Shown here: in pieces, positions 46,375 to 57,177 of the stretch
Numbering within the stretch: the stretch's first letter is position 1
How the letters are laid out: each line of letters starts with the position of its first letter
Assembly (NCBI RefSeq): GCF_000143415.4
Contig: NW_003314294.1
Coordinates: 687,453-751,452, forward strand
Reading direction: 5' to 3'
DNA length: 64,000 nucleotides
Source of the DNA: Selaginella moellendorffii
Lineage: Eukaryota > Streptophyta > Lycopodiopsida > Selaginellales > Selaginellaceae
Translations under genes and position numbers: made by a program
The notes under the pieces: generated by a model
Database searches by the model: none
What the model was told of the DNA's origin: nothing
Seen by the model: the letters and a program-made list of their open reading frames with translations, nothing else

Positions 46375-47050
46375 AAAGCCAAAGACTGGTATTATGACAA
46401 TGATGTCAAAAAGCTTAGCACATTTGATGAGCAGACAAAGTTTTTACTTAAAGTTTTCTCCATGGAAATAAATCCAAAAGAAAACTATGATGAGTTGCAA
46501 GAACTTTATCAAGGAAAATTTGAGACAATCGAGAAATATACAACTCTATTCAACAAGTGTTATAAGCATTGTAAAGATTTAGTGTCAGATAAAATATGCT
46601 TATACTTATATATACAGGGTTCAAAAAAATTTATTATGAATATGCGATAAAGAGAGCTTATATAGATTTTGATAACTTGAAAAAAGCCATAATTGCCTAT
46701 CAAGATCTCATAAAACAATATGACATGGTAAATATGGTGAAGTCATAAGAAAAAACGACCCCTATAAACAAGGAAATCAGTCATCTAAGAAGCCTCAAAT
46801 TGTAAATCAATATCAAATAAAAGATTTAGTGTACCAGATGCAAAAATGAAGGCTATAACAAGGAAAAGTGAGAACTCTAGTTGATCAAGTGCCAAATTTG
46901 TGAAAAAAAAAACATACAACTAAGGAATGTAAAACCTTGTTTAAAACAACCAAGAGGACAACAGATAACTTGAGTTAATAAAACAACACATAGGGAAAAC
47001 TATCGATTTGATAATAGAAGCTATCATAGAAAAAATGATTACAATAATTA
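46375..47050 (+). mobile_element. Ty3/gypsy gag remnant
   Basis: The frame KAKDWYYDNDVKKLSTFDEQ then LKVFSMEINPKENYDELQEL and YTTLFNKCYKHC is a capsid (retrotransposon gag) domain. Near 46836-46870 a broken CCHC knuckle (CTRCKNEGYNKEK then stop) follows. It is in the right order upstream of the protease at 47882. Confidence 0.65.
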
Positions 47051-47099
47051 GAGCTCTCTAAACAATGCAGCTCTAATGTAAGGTGGTATAATGAGAAGT

Positions 47100-47830
47100 T
47101 GGTCTAGAGTGAATGTAATTCTTTGCCTTTCACTACCTTTTTCTCATTTTTGCCATTTAGCTTTAATATAGGATTTTCTATGGCACGCACTCTACCATTG
47201 AGGAAGTGGCATAGGAGATTGATGCCAAGAATCTCATGGCAATCATAATGGGAGTGGTGAGCAGCATCAACGTGGCAGTGGTATGCGTTTCTGCAAAGCA
47301 GAGGGCCAAGGTTGTGTCGCCTTTTGCGTTAGTGGTAAATTTATATCAGTTTGTAAAGGTGTAAAACTTTTTGTATTAGAATCACCATCCTCCAAATTGA
47401 CTTATAGTTGCAAATGTTGGAGTTGTTAAGTGATTTTTGCACTGATCTTTTTCTTTTGGTGCCATTGAGAGTTAGGGATGATTTCTACTTCATCATCACT
47501 TTCCTCATCTTAGCATTCAGATTCAACTCTTTTTTGTTGAGTTTTAGTTATGACACAAATGTTAGGTAACTTTTCTATATCTGACCATTTTACTTTAACG
47601 TGCCTAGCTATAAGTTGCATATCTTTATGGGGCCTATCATTCTTGTTTGATGATTTAACTTGATTATATGGCCTAGGATAGTGAGTAGGAATCTTAGCTT
47701 GATCATAATCTTTTAGCTTTTCATACTCTCTAGGTCTATTGTAACCTCTTGGCTGATTATATTCTCTAGGCTGATTATAGTCTCAAAGCTTATTTTCCTC
47801 ATAGCTAGGTGGATAGTCTAAAAAATTACC
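47100..47830 (-). mobile_element. Gag-like remnant in inverted orientation
   Basis: On the minus strand from 47818 a low-complexity basic segment reads DYPPSYEENKL, then YNQPREYNQPRGYNRPREYE, then KIPTHYPRPYNQ. It resembles the nucleocapsid linker of a gypsy gag and is opposite to its neighbours. Confidence 0.35.
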
Positions 47831-47881
47831 CATAGGGGGATAATCCCAATGGTTATCTTGCCTTTTAGCATATAGGTATTC

Positions 47882-48126
47882 ATGTTTGATGCTTTGATTC
47901 CTAAAAAGGAAGAAATTTTAATCATATCTATAGCCATTATAATTGAGCTAGGAGATTGTGAATATGAAGATCCTAAAATTGATATAAAGATTAGCAAAAA
48001 TTTATTATTCAGAACTCTCATTGATAGTGGCTCAAACGTTAATATTCTAGAAGAGAGTATTTGCAAAGAATTAGGCCTAAGTCTAATTCAACTAGTCTTA
48101 TTTAATGTACGAATGGTAGATGACTA
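47882..48126 (+). mobile_element. Retroviral-type aspartic protease remnant
   Basis: The 81-codon frame contains FRTLIDSGSNVNILEESICKE, the active-site region of gypsy proteases with DTG changed to DSG, and ends in VRMVDD, the usual next strand. Confidence 0.7.
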
Positions 48127-48819
48127 AAGCATCAGGCCCATTAAAATTATTAGAAATGTTTTAACCAATGTGGTTAAGATAAAATACAAACTCAATTATA
48201 TTATGTTTAAAATGACATGACGAGATTCTACCTATAAAACCTTACTAGACACACTTGGCTAAAAATTACTTGTATAAACCAAGACTGGAAAAATAGTTTT
48301 TTGTGTATAGAGTAGATCAACCAAAAAAGATCTGTACCCATTACTTCTACTATACAATTGGAAAAGAAAAATCAACCCCTCAAAATTCAAAATTCAATTT
48401 TATGATTGGGAGGAAGGTCTAGATGATTTCCAAAAACAACAAATCTTATAAGATTTCCCTAAAGCTGAGTTAATTTCAAAAGTTGATCTCTATTCAATAC
48501 TCAAAGAAGTACCTAAGCAAAAAGTTTCTAGATCAAAAATTGGTATTGCTATAAAAGATTTCTCTGTAAAAGAGGATCTTGCCTATAAAATTAATCAATA
48601 GAGAAACTATGTTTCACATGTTTTTTTATGATCAACCACTTAAGTAAATCAATTTAGTAGATGAGAATAATTCTCATACTATCACAATGCTTAAAGATTG
48701 CACATTGAATTTCATAATCAACCCATAAATTTACTAAAATACTACAAGGACATTTTTGCTTAGTCTTACATAAATTTAAAAGGCATCCCACTAGAACTTT
48801 GTACACACCGTATTGAGAT

Positions 48820-50440
48820 ACTCTTGGGAAATATATTAAAATGCAAATTCCCTATAGAATGAATTCTAATTATCAAGGTAAAGTTAAGGAAAAAATCAAT
48901 AAACTTTTTCAAGTATGATGCATCTATCTAATCCAGAATACCTAATAACTTTCACCACTTGTAAAATGGTAAATTACGAGTTTGTATGAATTATAAAAAG
49001 CTAAATGATGTAACAAAAAAAAAAATGTTCCCTATTCCTTTCACAGATAAAATTTTGAATTTAGTAGTAGGTCATGAGATGTATTCATTTTTAAATAAAT
49101 TCTTTCGTTATAATCAGGTGAAAATAGCACATAAAGATCAATACAAAATGGCTTTATAAGTTTATGGGGAGCTTATGCCTATTGCAAAATGTTTTTTAGC
49201 CTATGTAATACTCTTTTTACATTTCAAAAAGCTATTACGAACACTTTCAAAGAATATCTCACTAGTTCTATAGTACTATGGTATATTTGTATGGTACATT
49301 TACACTTGGCCGAATGAGCATAAAGATGGAATTTCTAAGTGTCTATTTAGCCAAGCATACTTGGCCTCGGCTTTTTAATTCTCTTTTGCTTTGTCTTGCA
49401 CTAGCTTGACAAGAACCCTCGCATTTTCATGGATGATTTTAGTATCTTTAGCTTCAAAAGGAAACATTTAGTTTACTTGCAAAAATATAGAGAATATAGC
49501 ATTTCTTTTAATCTAGAGAAATGTACTTTCTTTGTAAATTCAGGCATATTTTTAGGCATATTGTATGTAAAGAAGGTATCATTGTAGACAAAAACAAAAC
49601 CCAAGTGATTGAAATAATGTTTCCACCATACGATTTAAAAAGTTTTCATTGCTTTTTAGGCAAAGTTAGCTATCACAAGCAATTTATAAAAGTTTATATA
49701 AAAATTGTCAAACCACTTACTAATCTTTTAAAAAGAAATACTTCATTTATATAGAACAAAATTGTCAAGAAGCATTTCTAAGGCTTAAAAAATGCCTTAA
49801 AAAGGCACTTATACTTATTAAACCCGATTGGACATAGAAATTTCACTTACAGGTGGATATTTTTTATATTGCCATAGGTGTAATATTATCCTAGACACAA
49901 GATGATCAAAAGATCATCCTATTTATTATACTAGCAGACACTTATATCCTGCTAAGCATAACTACACAACTATTGAAAATGAAACCTTAGGTGTAGTTTA
50001 TGCTTTACAAAAATTTAGGCATTATTTTTTGGCAACAAAAATAATTGTCTTTATAGGCTCTTTTATATCTCATTAACAAACCATGTATATTTGCTTGACT
50101 AACTAAATGGTTTTTACTATTACAAGAATATAATCTTCAAATAATACATTGACATAAAAAATTCCATGAATAGGCCGATTGCCTAAATTGCATCATTACA
50201 AAAGAATCATATAATACTAAAGTAGAAAAACTCTCAGATGCTCATTTATTTGCAATTTCATACCTAACACTTAGTTGGAAAACAATAATTCACTAAAAAT
50301 AAAAAATTTGTTTATTAATGGAACATTAAAGAGATGTGTTCATATATATGAAGAAAGAAATAAAATCCTAAAGGAAACTTACTCAAACCTATTAAAAGGC
50401 CATCTTGCAAATGAAATATTGTGAAGAAAATTTTACAAGT
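48820..50440 (+). mobile_element. Decayed Ty3/gypsy RT and RNase H
   Basis: Blocks in order: NYKKLNDVT near 48988, LVVGHEMYSFLNKFFRYNQVKIAHKDQYKMAL near 49050-49155 in pieces, FMDDFSIF-like near 49428, HIVCKEGIIVDKNKTQVIE and KSFHCFLGKVSYHKQFIKV at 49555-49700, RNase H near 49960, and the integrase zinc-binding block near 50330. It is a non-chromovirus gypsy lineage by its GHEMYSFLDG-type motif. Stops fill every block. Confidence 0.75.
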
Positions 50441-50445
50441 AGAGT

Positions 50446-50735
50446 TATGCTTTATTTCGTTAAAGTGGGACTTATTCAGTAAAGTGGGACATTAATTAGC
50501 ATGTGTCCACATGCCATTTCCTAGTACTTAATTAATATTTATTAATATTTCTATCAGTTTTTTAATTTATTTTTTTATATTTCACAATATTATAACACAA
50601 AATCATATGAAAAGTTTTTAATTTATAAATTATAAAGTTAAAACTTTAATTTTTTATTGTTGTTATAAAAATGGCATGTGGCCACACACCATAAGTGGGA
50701 TAATGAAAAGTCCCACTTTAACGAAATAAAGCATA
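50446..50735. mobile_element. 290-bp MITE with 26-bp perfect terminal inverted repeats
   Basis: TATGCTTTATTTCGTTAAAG and six more bases (50446-50471) are exactly the reverse complement of 50710-50735. The interior is AT-rich, non-coding, and has a second inner inverted pair (AGCATGTGTCC and GGCATGTGGCC). It sits inside the gypsy copy at a point where the paralogous copy (about 44312-44340) has no insertion. Comparison of filled and empty sites gives a duplicated target of up to 7 bp (AGTTATG). Confidence 0.85.
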
Positions 50736-51041
50736 GTTATGATGGCCTACACTTTTATCTTAAATAGTCAAACTGGTTAACATAAAAATGAATATAGAGC
50801 TAAATAATTAAGGCACAGAGTTTTTATCAATACTGAGAAATTAAATCTTCTCTTCCCCAAAGAACTCAAGAATCTCAATACACCTTTCAAGATCTCTTGG
50901 GAGAAAGTTTTTCTACAAACAGATGATGCGGCCCAATCTACACAACGGTTTACCACTAGGCCAGATGGAGTAAGAGTGAATGTATTGCTAATCAAGAATT
51001 CTCTGCTTTCAAGAGATGGTCTTCAATGAGATTCTAAAAGT

Positions 51042-51620
51042 GTGCGAATGGAAGTTCATGAGTATGGTGTATTCCAGCTCAACTGTAGCAAAGAGGAGTC
51101 TTTAGCATCATTAAAGGCACTGCAAAGATCACACCATTTGATACCTATGAATCAACTAAGGGGTAACAATGACAATCAACCAAGGGGTCCAAGGGGTGGG
51201 AGTGGCAATGAACCAGAGGGTGGTGATCAACCAGAACTTGGGGTTGACAATCAACCTGATGGTGACCATGATCAACCAAGAAGGGGCAATCGGCAACATA
51301 TAGTATCATCTAGTAGCAGTGGAGACAAGGAGCAGCCAATCTGGAGGAGGCAGCCAATCAGATGGATCTTGTTGGAGATGAGCGAGGAAGAAGAGAGAGC
51401 TGTGATACCGCTGCCTGTGACGAGTGCTATTGTTTGGAGGTGGCTAATAGTCTCAACAGGCAGCAGTGGCGAAGATCAATCATTCTTAGAGGCACATGAA
51501 GCAGTAGTAGCGATATCCGACGATGCTGCACAAGATTTGGCGAATTTTGTGAGTTGTTTTTTCATTGAAATCCCAAAAGTACTAACAATTGAAGTTGGAA
51601 GGCTTTTGAAGCAGCAGTGA
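51042..51620 (+). CDS. Hypothetical protein, 192 aa, repeat-associated
   Basis: A frame of 192 codons has a Gly/Asn/Pro/Gln-rich middle (NQPRGPRGGSGNEPEGGDQP) and a charged end. A decayed copy of its first part lies at 46136-46330, next to the other gypsy fragments, and sequence upstream of it (50840-51000) is also duplicated at 45928-46080. It is probably part of the repeat and not a host gene. No domain was recognised. Confidence 0.25.
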   Translation: MRMEVHEYGVFQLNCSKEESLASLKALQRSHHLIPMNQLRGNNDNQPRGPRGGSGNEPEGGDQPELGVDNQPDGDHDQPRRGNRQHIVSSSSSGDKEQPIWRRQPIRWILLEMSEEEERAVIPLPVTSAIVWRWLIVSTGSSGEDQSFLEAHEAVVAISDDAAQDLANFVSCFFIEIPKVLTIEVGRLLKQQ

Positions 51621-51839
51621 CTAGCGACGCAGCACAAGCAGTGGTTGCTTTTGGAAGTTACTTTCCTTAAATTCCTGATGACTTACAGTTTGCGTTTGAA
51701 GGCCTCGGAGGAAGTTTGAGGGCCTCAACAGCTGCAAGCCGAAACTTTTCCCTCTGTACGTATTAGATTTTTGTCAACGCAGCTGAGGGTCTAGATAGAG
51801 TGAGTTGATGTGCTGAAATTTCTAACTTGTTCTTTCTGA

Positions 51840-52570
51840 CGACAGGAACCTCGCTCGTAATAAAACTTGTGCACCTTTGTCTCAAAGCTGGTGCCAACTT
51901 GCGGGTCATCTACCAGTATCCAACGATGGTATTTTTACCTCGACTTCTTCTTTGGCTTGAGAGGAGAAGATTATCGTCGTCATGCAAAGATTTTGAATAC
52001 GATTTTGGTGCGGATTCCGTTGTCTCTCTCCAATGCTAATGCCAGTGTGAGGTCAGTACTCTTCAATTTTCCTTAGTCTTTTTTCTTCCGCGACGAAGAA
52101 CTCCTAATCATGTGGTTGCAGGCAGGACAAGTCTCGTGCTCCTGGCTGCACCTAGCGATGGAAGAAGCCATCCACAAATAAAGCGAAAATGTATAGAAAA
52201 ATGAGTGGAGAGAATAGGAAAAATGCTATGGCCTGGTCGGCTGGGAAGACATCACACACAGAGAGAATGGCAATGCCTCTGAAAGAAAGAGTCTCTCCCA
52301 CTGGAGGTGTGCTGTGATCCAGATCCCGGGAGTTTGCTTGTTGGATCGAGCAAAGTTTCGAAAAGACAGAAACACTTTGATCCATCTTGCTCGTCGCAAT
52401 CTCTGAGTATATATGACTCGACTGTTCCTCATTGCTCTCCAGATATCTGTGTTTATGGAAAAGAGCTCTTTTCCTGTTTCATATATCATCCTTGCTCGAT
52501 CTCTAGACAGTTTTTAGTCTTCGACTCTCGAAAAAGTTTTCTCTTTTTCGACAAATGGAAGTATAAGAAT
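51840..52570 (+). pseudogene. Duplicated 3' end of the LRR kinase pseudogene and its flank
   Basis: 51870-51945 is a decayed form of the activation-segment exon (AAAGCTGGTGCCAACTTG and CCAGTATCCAA, compare 55250-55290). 52038-52160 matches 55870-56010 (TGCCAGTGTGAGGTCAGTAC). 52300-52420 matches 56345-56455. 52435-52510 matches 56845-56925. The order is the same in both places. Confidence 0.65.
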
Positions 52571-52624
52571 TTTTTTGTCAAGGTTTTAGGGCTCTGTATG
52601 ATGATGCCAGAATGAGGCTTGCGG

Positions 52625-55600
52625 AGGGCGATTGAGGTCTGATATTTTTTGCTACTCTCTCCAGCACGCAGATCCGGTGGATTGCTATAGATTGTAAGTT
52701 GTTTTTCTTTTTCAAAACTTTGTTTTGGTCCCAATCGTTGCTGCTGTTGGTATAGCGGAGATCCCTGTGATTTAGAGTTACTTGCCATGATAGGAAGACA
52801 AGAATTACGGGAATGTATGGGTAAACCTCTCTTTTTTCTAGATGCACGCTAAGTTTTTCTCTGTTTCTTTCTTTTGTAGAACGCTGATCAACACGAGATT
52901 GAGCGGTAGCTTGCCGGAATCTAACAGGCCTCCAGCTCTTGTAAATTTCATTTAGATCGAAGCCTGATAGCCTCAAGTATCTTTGGATATACAAAATCAA
53001 GTAACTGGTAATTGTGCTAGGAATCTGCAAACCTGTGGTTTCAACGGGAGTATTCTCTTATTTCTGTAAGTCAAGATATTCCCATTGTTTCCTTTTGGTG
53101 TCTAAACAGATCTGCGAACTTATGTTTCTAGAGCTTTGAACGGAAACTTTCTGGATGGAAGGATTCCCCCAACTGTTGGCGAGCTCCCAGTGATCTCGTT
53201 TGACGGCACGGGCTTTGACAACATGACAGTATTAAGACACATGTACGACTTTTGCGACGACTGCGTACCATATGGCTTAATTGTTTTTCTCCAGGCATCT
53301 CAACAACAACAATCTTTCCGGTGCGATTCCGACTGCGCTGTCTACGACACCAAAACTATTTCACCTGTACATCTTTATTAGATTTTGCGAGTCGCCACTG
53401 CTCATGATATCTGTTCTCTTCGCCTTCGTGACAGACTGCTGGAAAAAAACAACTTTCCAGGAGCCATACCTCCAGAAATCGGCAGCTTGCTACAGCTGAG
53501 AATCTTGTGAGAGTTCTCTCTTTTTCTTTCTTTAGAGTTGATTGAGCTGCAGATTCTAACTTTTGTAAACTGACAACAACAGGAGACGCGATAATAATAA
53601 ACTTGAGGGCCCCCGTACCTGAAACCACCAGTCGCCTGGCTTTCCTCGAGCTGTATGATGATTGTCTTACGCTAACTGATGAATATCTGCAGACATTTGA
53701 CCATTACTCTACTTGTTGGGAACTTGCCAGACTTCTGCTTTGCAAAATCTACAGCTCATGTGAGTTGCTCTTGGTTTTTCTTCTAATAGGCCTCTGATAC
53801 CAACGATCAGGTTAATCAATAGTTTTCCAAGGGAAACCTTGTCAGACAGATTCCAACGGGGCTCTCCTGCCTTGAGGCGCCGTAAAAGTTTCAAAGACAA
53901 GAATGTTTCCTTGTGACTCTAACCTGCAGGTTTCTGGAGAACCGCTTGAATGGTGGCATCGGCCGCGAGTGATTGGAACTGGTTTCGGTGGAAGAATCTG
54001 TGCCAATCACAGACGGTCAGGTAAGAGTATGGATACGCACAAACTTTTTTCGTAAGTGGCCTTTGGCTGAGATACTACTCTTGTACATGTCTTACAGGAA
54101 GTTCTGTTTGCAACGACAACAATCCTGACAAGTTTGTGAGAGTGATAGAATATAGAAACCTTCAATCGGTGCGGTATAACGAGAAAACTTTGCTACCAGC
54201 TTCTTTGCCGAGAAGAATGAAGTGGTAAAGTCTATTCTGCATATCAGTGGATATGCGCTATACAATTCATCACTCCATTCTTCTTAGACAGGGTTGACAA
54301 CGATACGGGGCAACATTCCTCGGCACTTCACACTACTCTGGGCGACTTATAGCTTCGTCATGACGAACGCAAACCATCCATAAACAGGTCCTTTTCTTCT
54401 TCGTTTTTTTGTTTTCGTCCTGGAATGCTAGTGTTCTTTTCTTTATTTTCCTCAGGTGATAGCCAAACAAACAAGTTTATGTTTGTTGCACTCTCTGCAT
54501 CTACGTCGGAGTTTCAGTTGCGATAGCGGGTCTCTGTATCTTTTTTCTCGTTATGAACAGAAAGCGGACGAGGAGCCCATGGTGAAAGCTGACTTTCTCA
54601 TTTTTCTTTTTCTCCTTTGGTTTCAGCAGCTTTGGGAAGATTTCTCCCAAGTTCAAAGGTGGCTTAAGAAACTTCTCCAGCCACCACTTGATTGGTGTCG
54701 GTGGCGATAGCAAGGTACGGAGCCTTCCTTCTCTTACAAAATGCGTGGAGTGGGAGTTGAATTAAAAAAGGAGAAAAATGGGTTACAGGTATACAAAGGA
54801 CAGCTGCACACAGGATCAGAAGTTGTGGCAATCAAGCGAGCCCAGAAAGAATATCTACAAGGCGTCGAAGAATTCCGACCTGAGATCGAGCTGTTTTCAC
54901 GCTTGCACCACAAGAATCTGGTGAACCTCATCGGCTTTTGTACAGATGATGGAGAACAGATGCTCGCGTACCGGACTTTTAAGAGACCATCTCTAGGGTA
55001 AGTGCTGCTTCTCTTCACTTTGCATTTCTTGGTTGGGAATAAGTTGTATAGACTGACAAGACAGCCTCTAATGCTGCAGAGCAAGCTCTCAACTGAAAGA
55101 CACGTTTCTCCATCGCACTTGGCTCTGCAAAAGGGAAATACCTTCACGAGCTGGCGGATCCTCGCATTATCCACTGAAACATCAAATCCTCCAACATTTT
55201 ACTGGACAAGAACTTGGTGGCCAAAGTCGCGGGCTTGGGCCGCTCAAAGCTGGCGCCAACTTGTAGCGACAAGACATATACCAGTATCCAAGTGAAGAAA
55301 CTCTGGTATGTCTACTTTTCTACATCTATCAGCAAAGAGCGATGTCTACAGCTTTGGAGTGGTGCTCATCAAGAAGCAGCCGATTGTTCATCGTGAAGGA
55401 GATCAAGGAGTCGCTCCCCTGGGGTGGTGTTGCCTTGCTGCTCTCTTTCATGGACAATCCGGCTGTGCATGGAAGATTCTGACCACAAGATGAGAGCTTG
55501 AGGAGATGATCAAGCTGCAAGAGGTGCATGGCTGATCACGAACAGAACTGTGACAGTGACGGGAACGAGGCAGCCGAATAGAGCAGCTTCAACGTTGGTC

Positions 55601-55709
55601 TTGAATCTGAAGTGTTCAGCGATGAGCTCCCAAGCTTTCGCTTTTACGGCAGCTGAGGAGGGAAAAAGGCGAGCCGGATTGGACCACCGGTGTACAGTGG
55701 AGGATTAAA
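52625..55709 (+). pseudogene. LRR receptor kinase pseudogene, class VIII-1 type
   Basis: The exon-intron order of the gene at 22742-26786 is recognisable on the plus strand. Pieces are the cap and first LRRs near 52730-52940, ALNGNFLDGRIPPTVG joined by a deletion to GELPVISFDGTGFDN (53133-53222), LRR exons near 53300, 53440 and 53590, the ectodomain near 54100-54380, the membrane span near 54500, [19 protein letters not shown] (54790-54850), [13 protein letters not shown], and SAKSDVYSFGVVLI (55329-55370). It ends with CTVED at 55709. Frameshifts, stops and loss of the LYEFMPN stretch show it is not functional. Confidence 0.85.
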
Positions 55710-55869
55710 ACGGGGAGGAGGAGATATCGCGACAGTGGAGAAGAATAAAATACTCGAGGAGAAGAAGATCATCACCGTCACCAAGCTGGCTTGCTGAGGA
55801 GAGATTTGGGAAGAACTTCCAAGCGACTGGTGCGGATTCCTTTCATCTTTAGGATGGTACACTACTGCA

Positions 55870-56970
55870 AAATGCCAGTGTGAGGTCAGTACTCTTCAAA
55901 CTTTCCTTTTTTCTTCTTCCGCGATGGAGAGCTACTTCTAATCATGTAGAGAGGTCTGGTTGCAGGCAGGAGGCTGGCGCCAAGCATCGTGCTCCTGGCT
56001 GCGAGCGTGAACCACAAAGAAAACGAAAAAAGAAAGTATAGAAAACAGGAAGAAAGATCCAACACTATGGCCCGGAAGGGAAAATATCACCAGCTTTGGT
56101 GCGTCGGCTGGAATGACATCATGCACGAGCTCGTTTGGCGACGTCACGTACTCGCCGGGAAGAGATGGGAGCGATGAAAAGATCGGCTGCGAGCTTTGTC
56201 TCCAAAGGACGAGCGAGAGAGAGACGAGAGAACTGCGGCTCCATCTTTTCATCAATGCGAGACCGAAAAGAAAGAAAGGATTGGAAGATGGATCACTCCA
56301 ACCTTGAGACACTGAACTGGACGAGCAGGGAAAGGAGAGCTTGACAATGCTGTGATGCACATCCTGGGAGTTTGCTTTTGTTGGATCTAGCAAAGTTTCG
56401 AAGTTTGCGTTGCGGATAGAAACTCTTTGATCCATCTCGCTCGTCGCAATCAGTACATGACTCAACTGCTACTTGATGGTTCCTTTTTTTTTCCTTCGCG
56501 CTCTCTAGCGTGATCGTATGCCCATCATTTGAGCTGTTAGCTAGCTGCTTGCTGCTCATCTGTCAAGCTATCACTCCAAAATAAAAAATCTCTAAAAAAA
56601 TTAAAATATCGTGAAGAATCAAGGGAAAAGTTCCAAGAAAAAAAGGGACTCTGATATTTCTTATCTTTTTTTCCTACTTTTTTTCTTCTTCTACTATAGC
56701 ACCGAGAGAAAGAAGTACTTAAGCTCTTAACGCACGCTTAAGAAGGTAGAAAAAAAGTAATAAAGTAGCAAGCAAGAGGTACTTCTATAAGCGATCCTTC
56801 CTTTCCAGCAAATTTCCAGAGCTTGTGTAGCTACGATTGTGATGGAAGCTTGCTCTCCAGATATATGTGTTTATGGAAGAGAGCTTTTGATATACCATCT
56901 TGCTCGATCTCTTCTCTCTGTCAAACAAAGCTGGAGGAAAAGCCCAGTTTTGATCTTCGATCCCTCGTCC
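55870..56970 (+). repeat. Downstream direct repeat of the LRR kinase pseudogene flank
   Basis: Blocks 55870-56010, 56345-56455 and 56845-56925 are the partners of 52038-52570. The pair brackets the pseudogene, as expected from a tandem duplication in which the first unit lost most of its body. No other gene was seen in 55710-57177. Confidence 0.6.
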
Positions 56971-57177
56971 AGATCGAGGAAGAACCAAGCCTGACGATCG
57001 AATCTGTAAGTGAGCTTTAGTGTCTTTGCTCCTCTCCAGCCAGCCAAGTAAAGAAAAATATAAAAAGCAGCCATAAACTTCGCCTCGTTGTCCATCCACC
57101 CTGTTCTAGCTATGGATGATGATTTAGTGTTGCATTGGATCTCTTCGTTATCTTCTCTTGTTTTTTGTCTCGAACCG

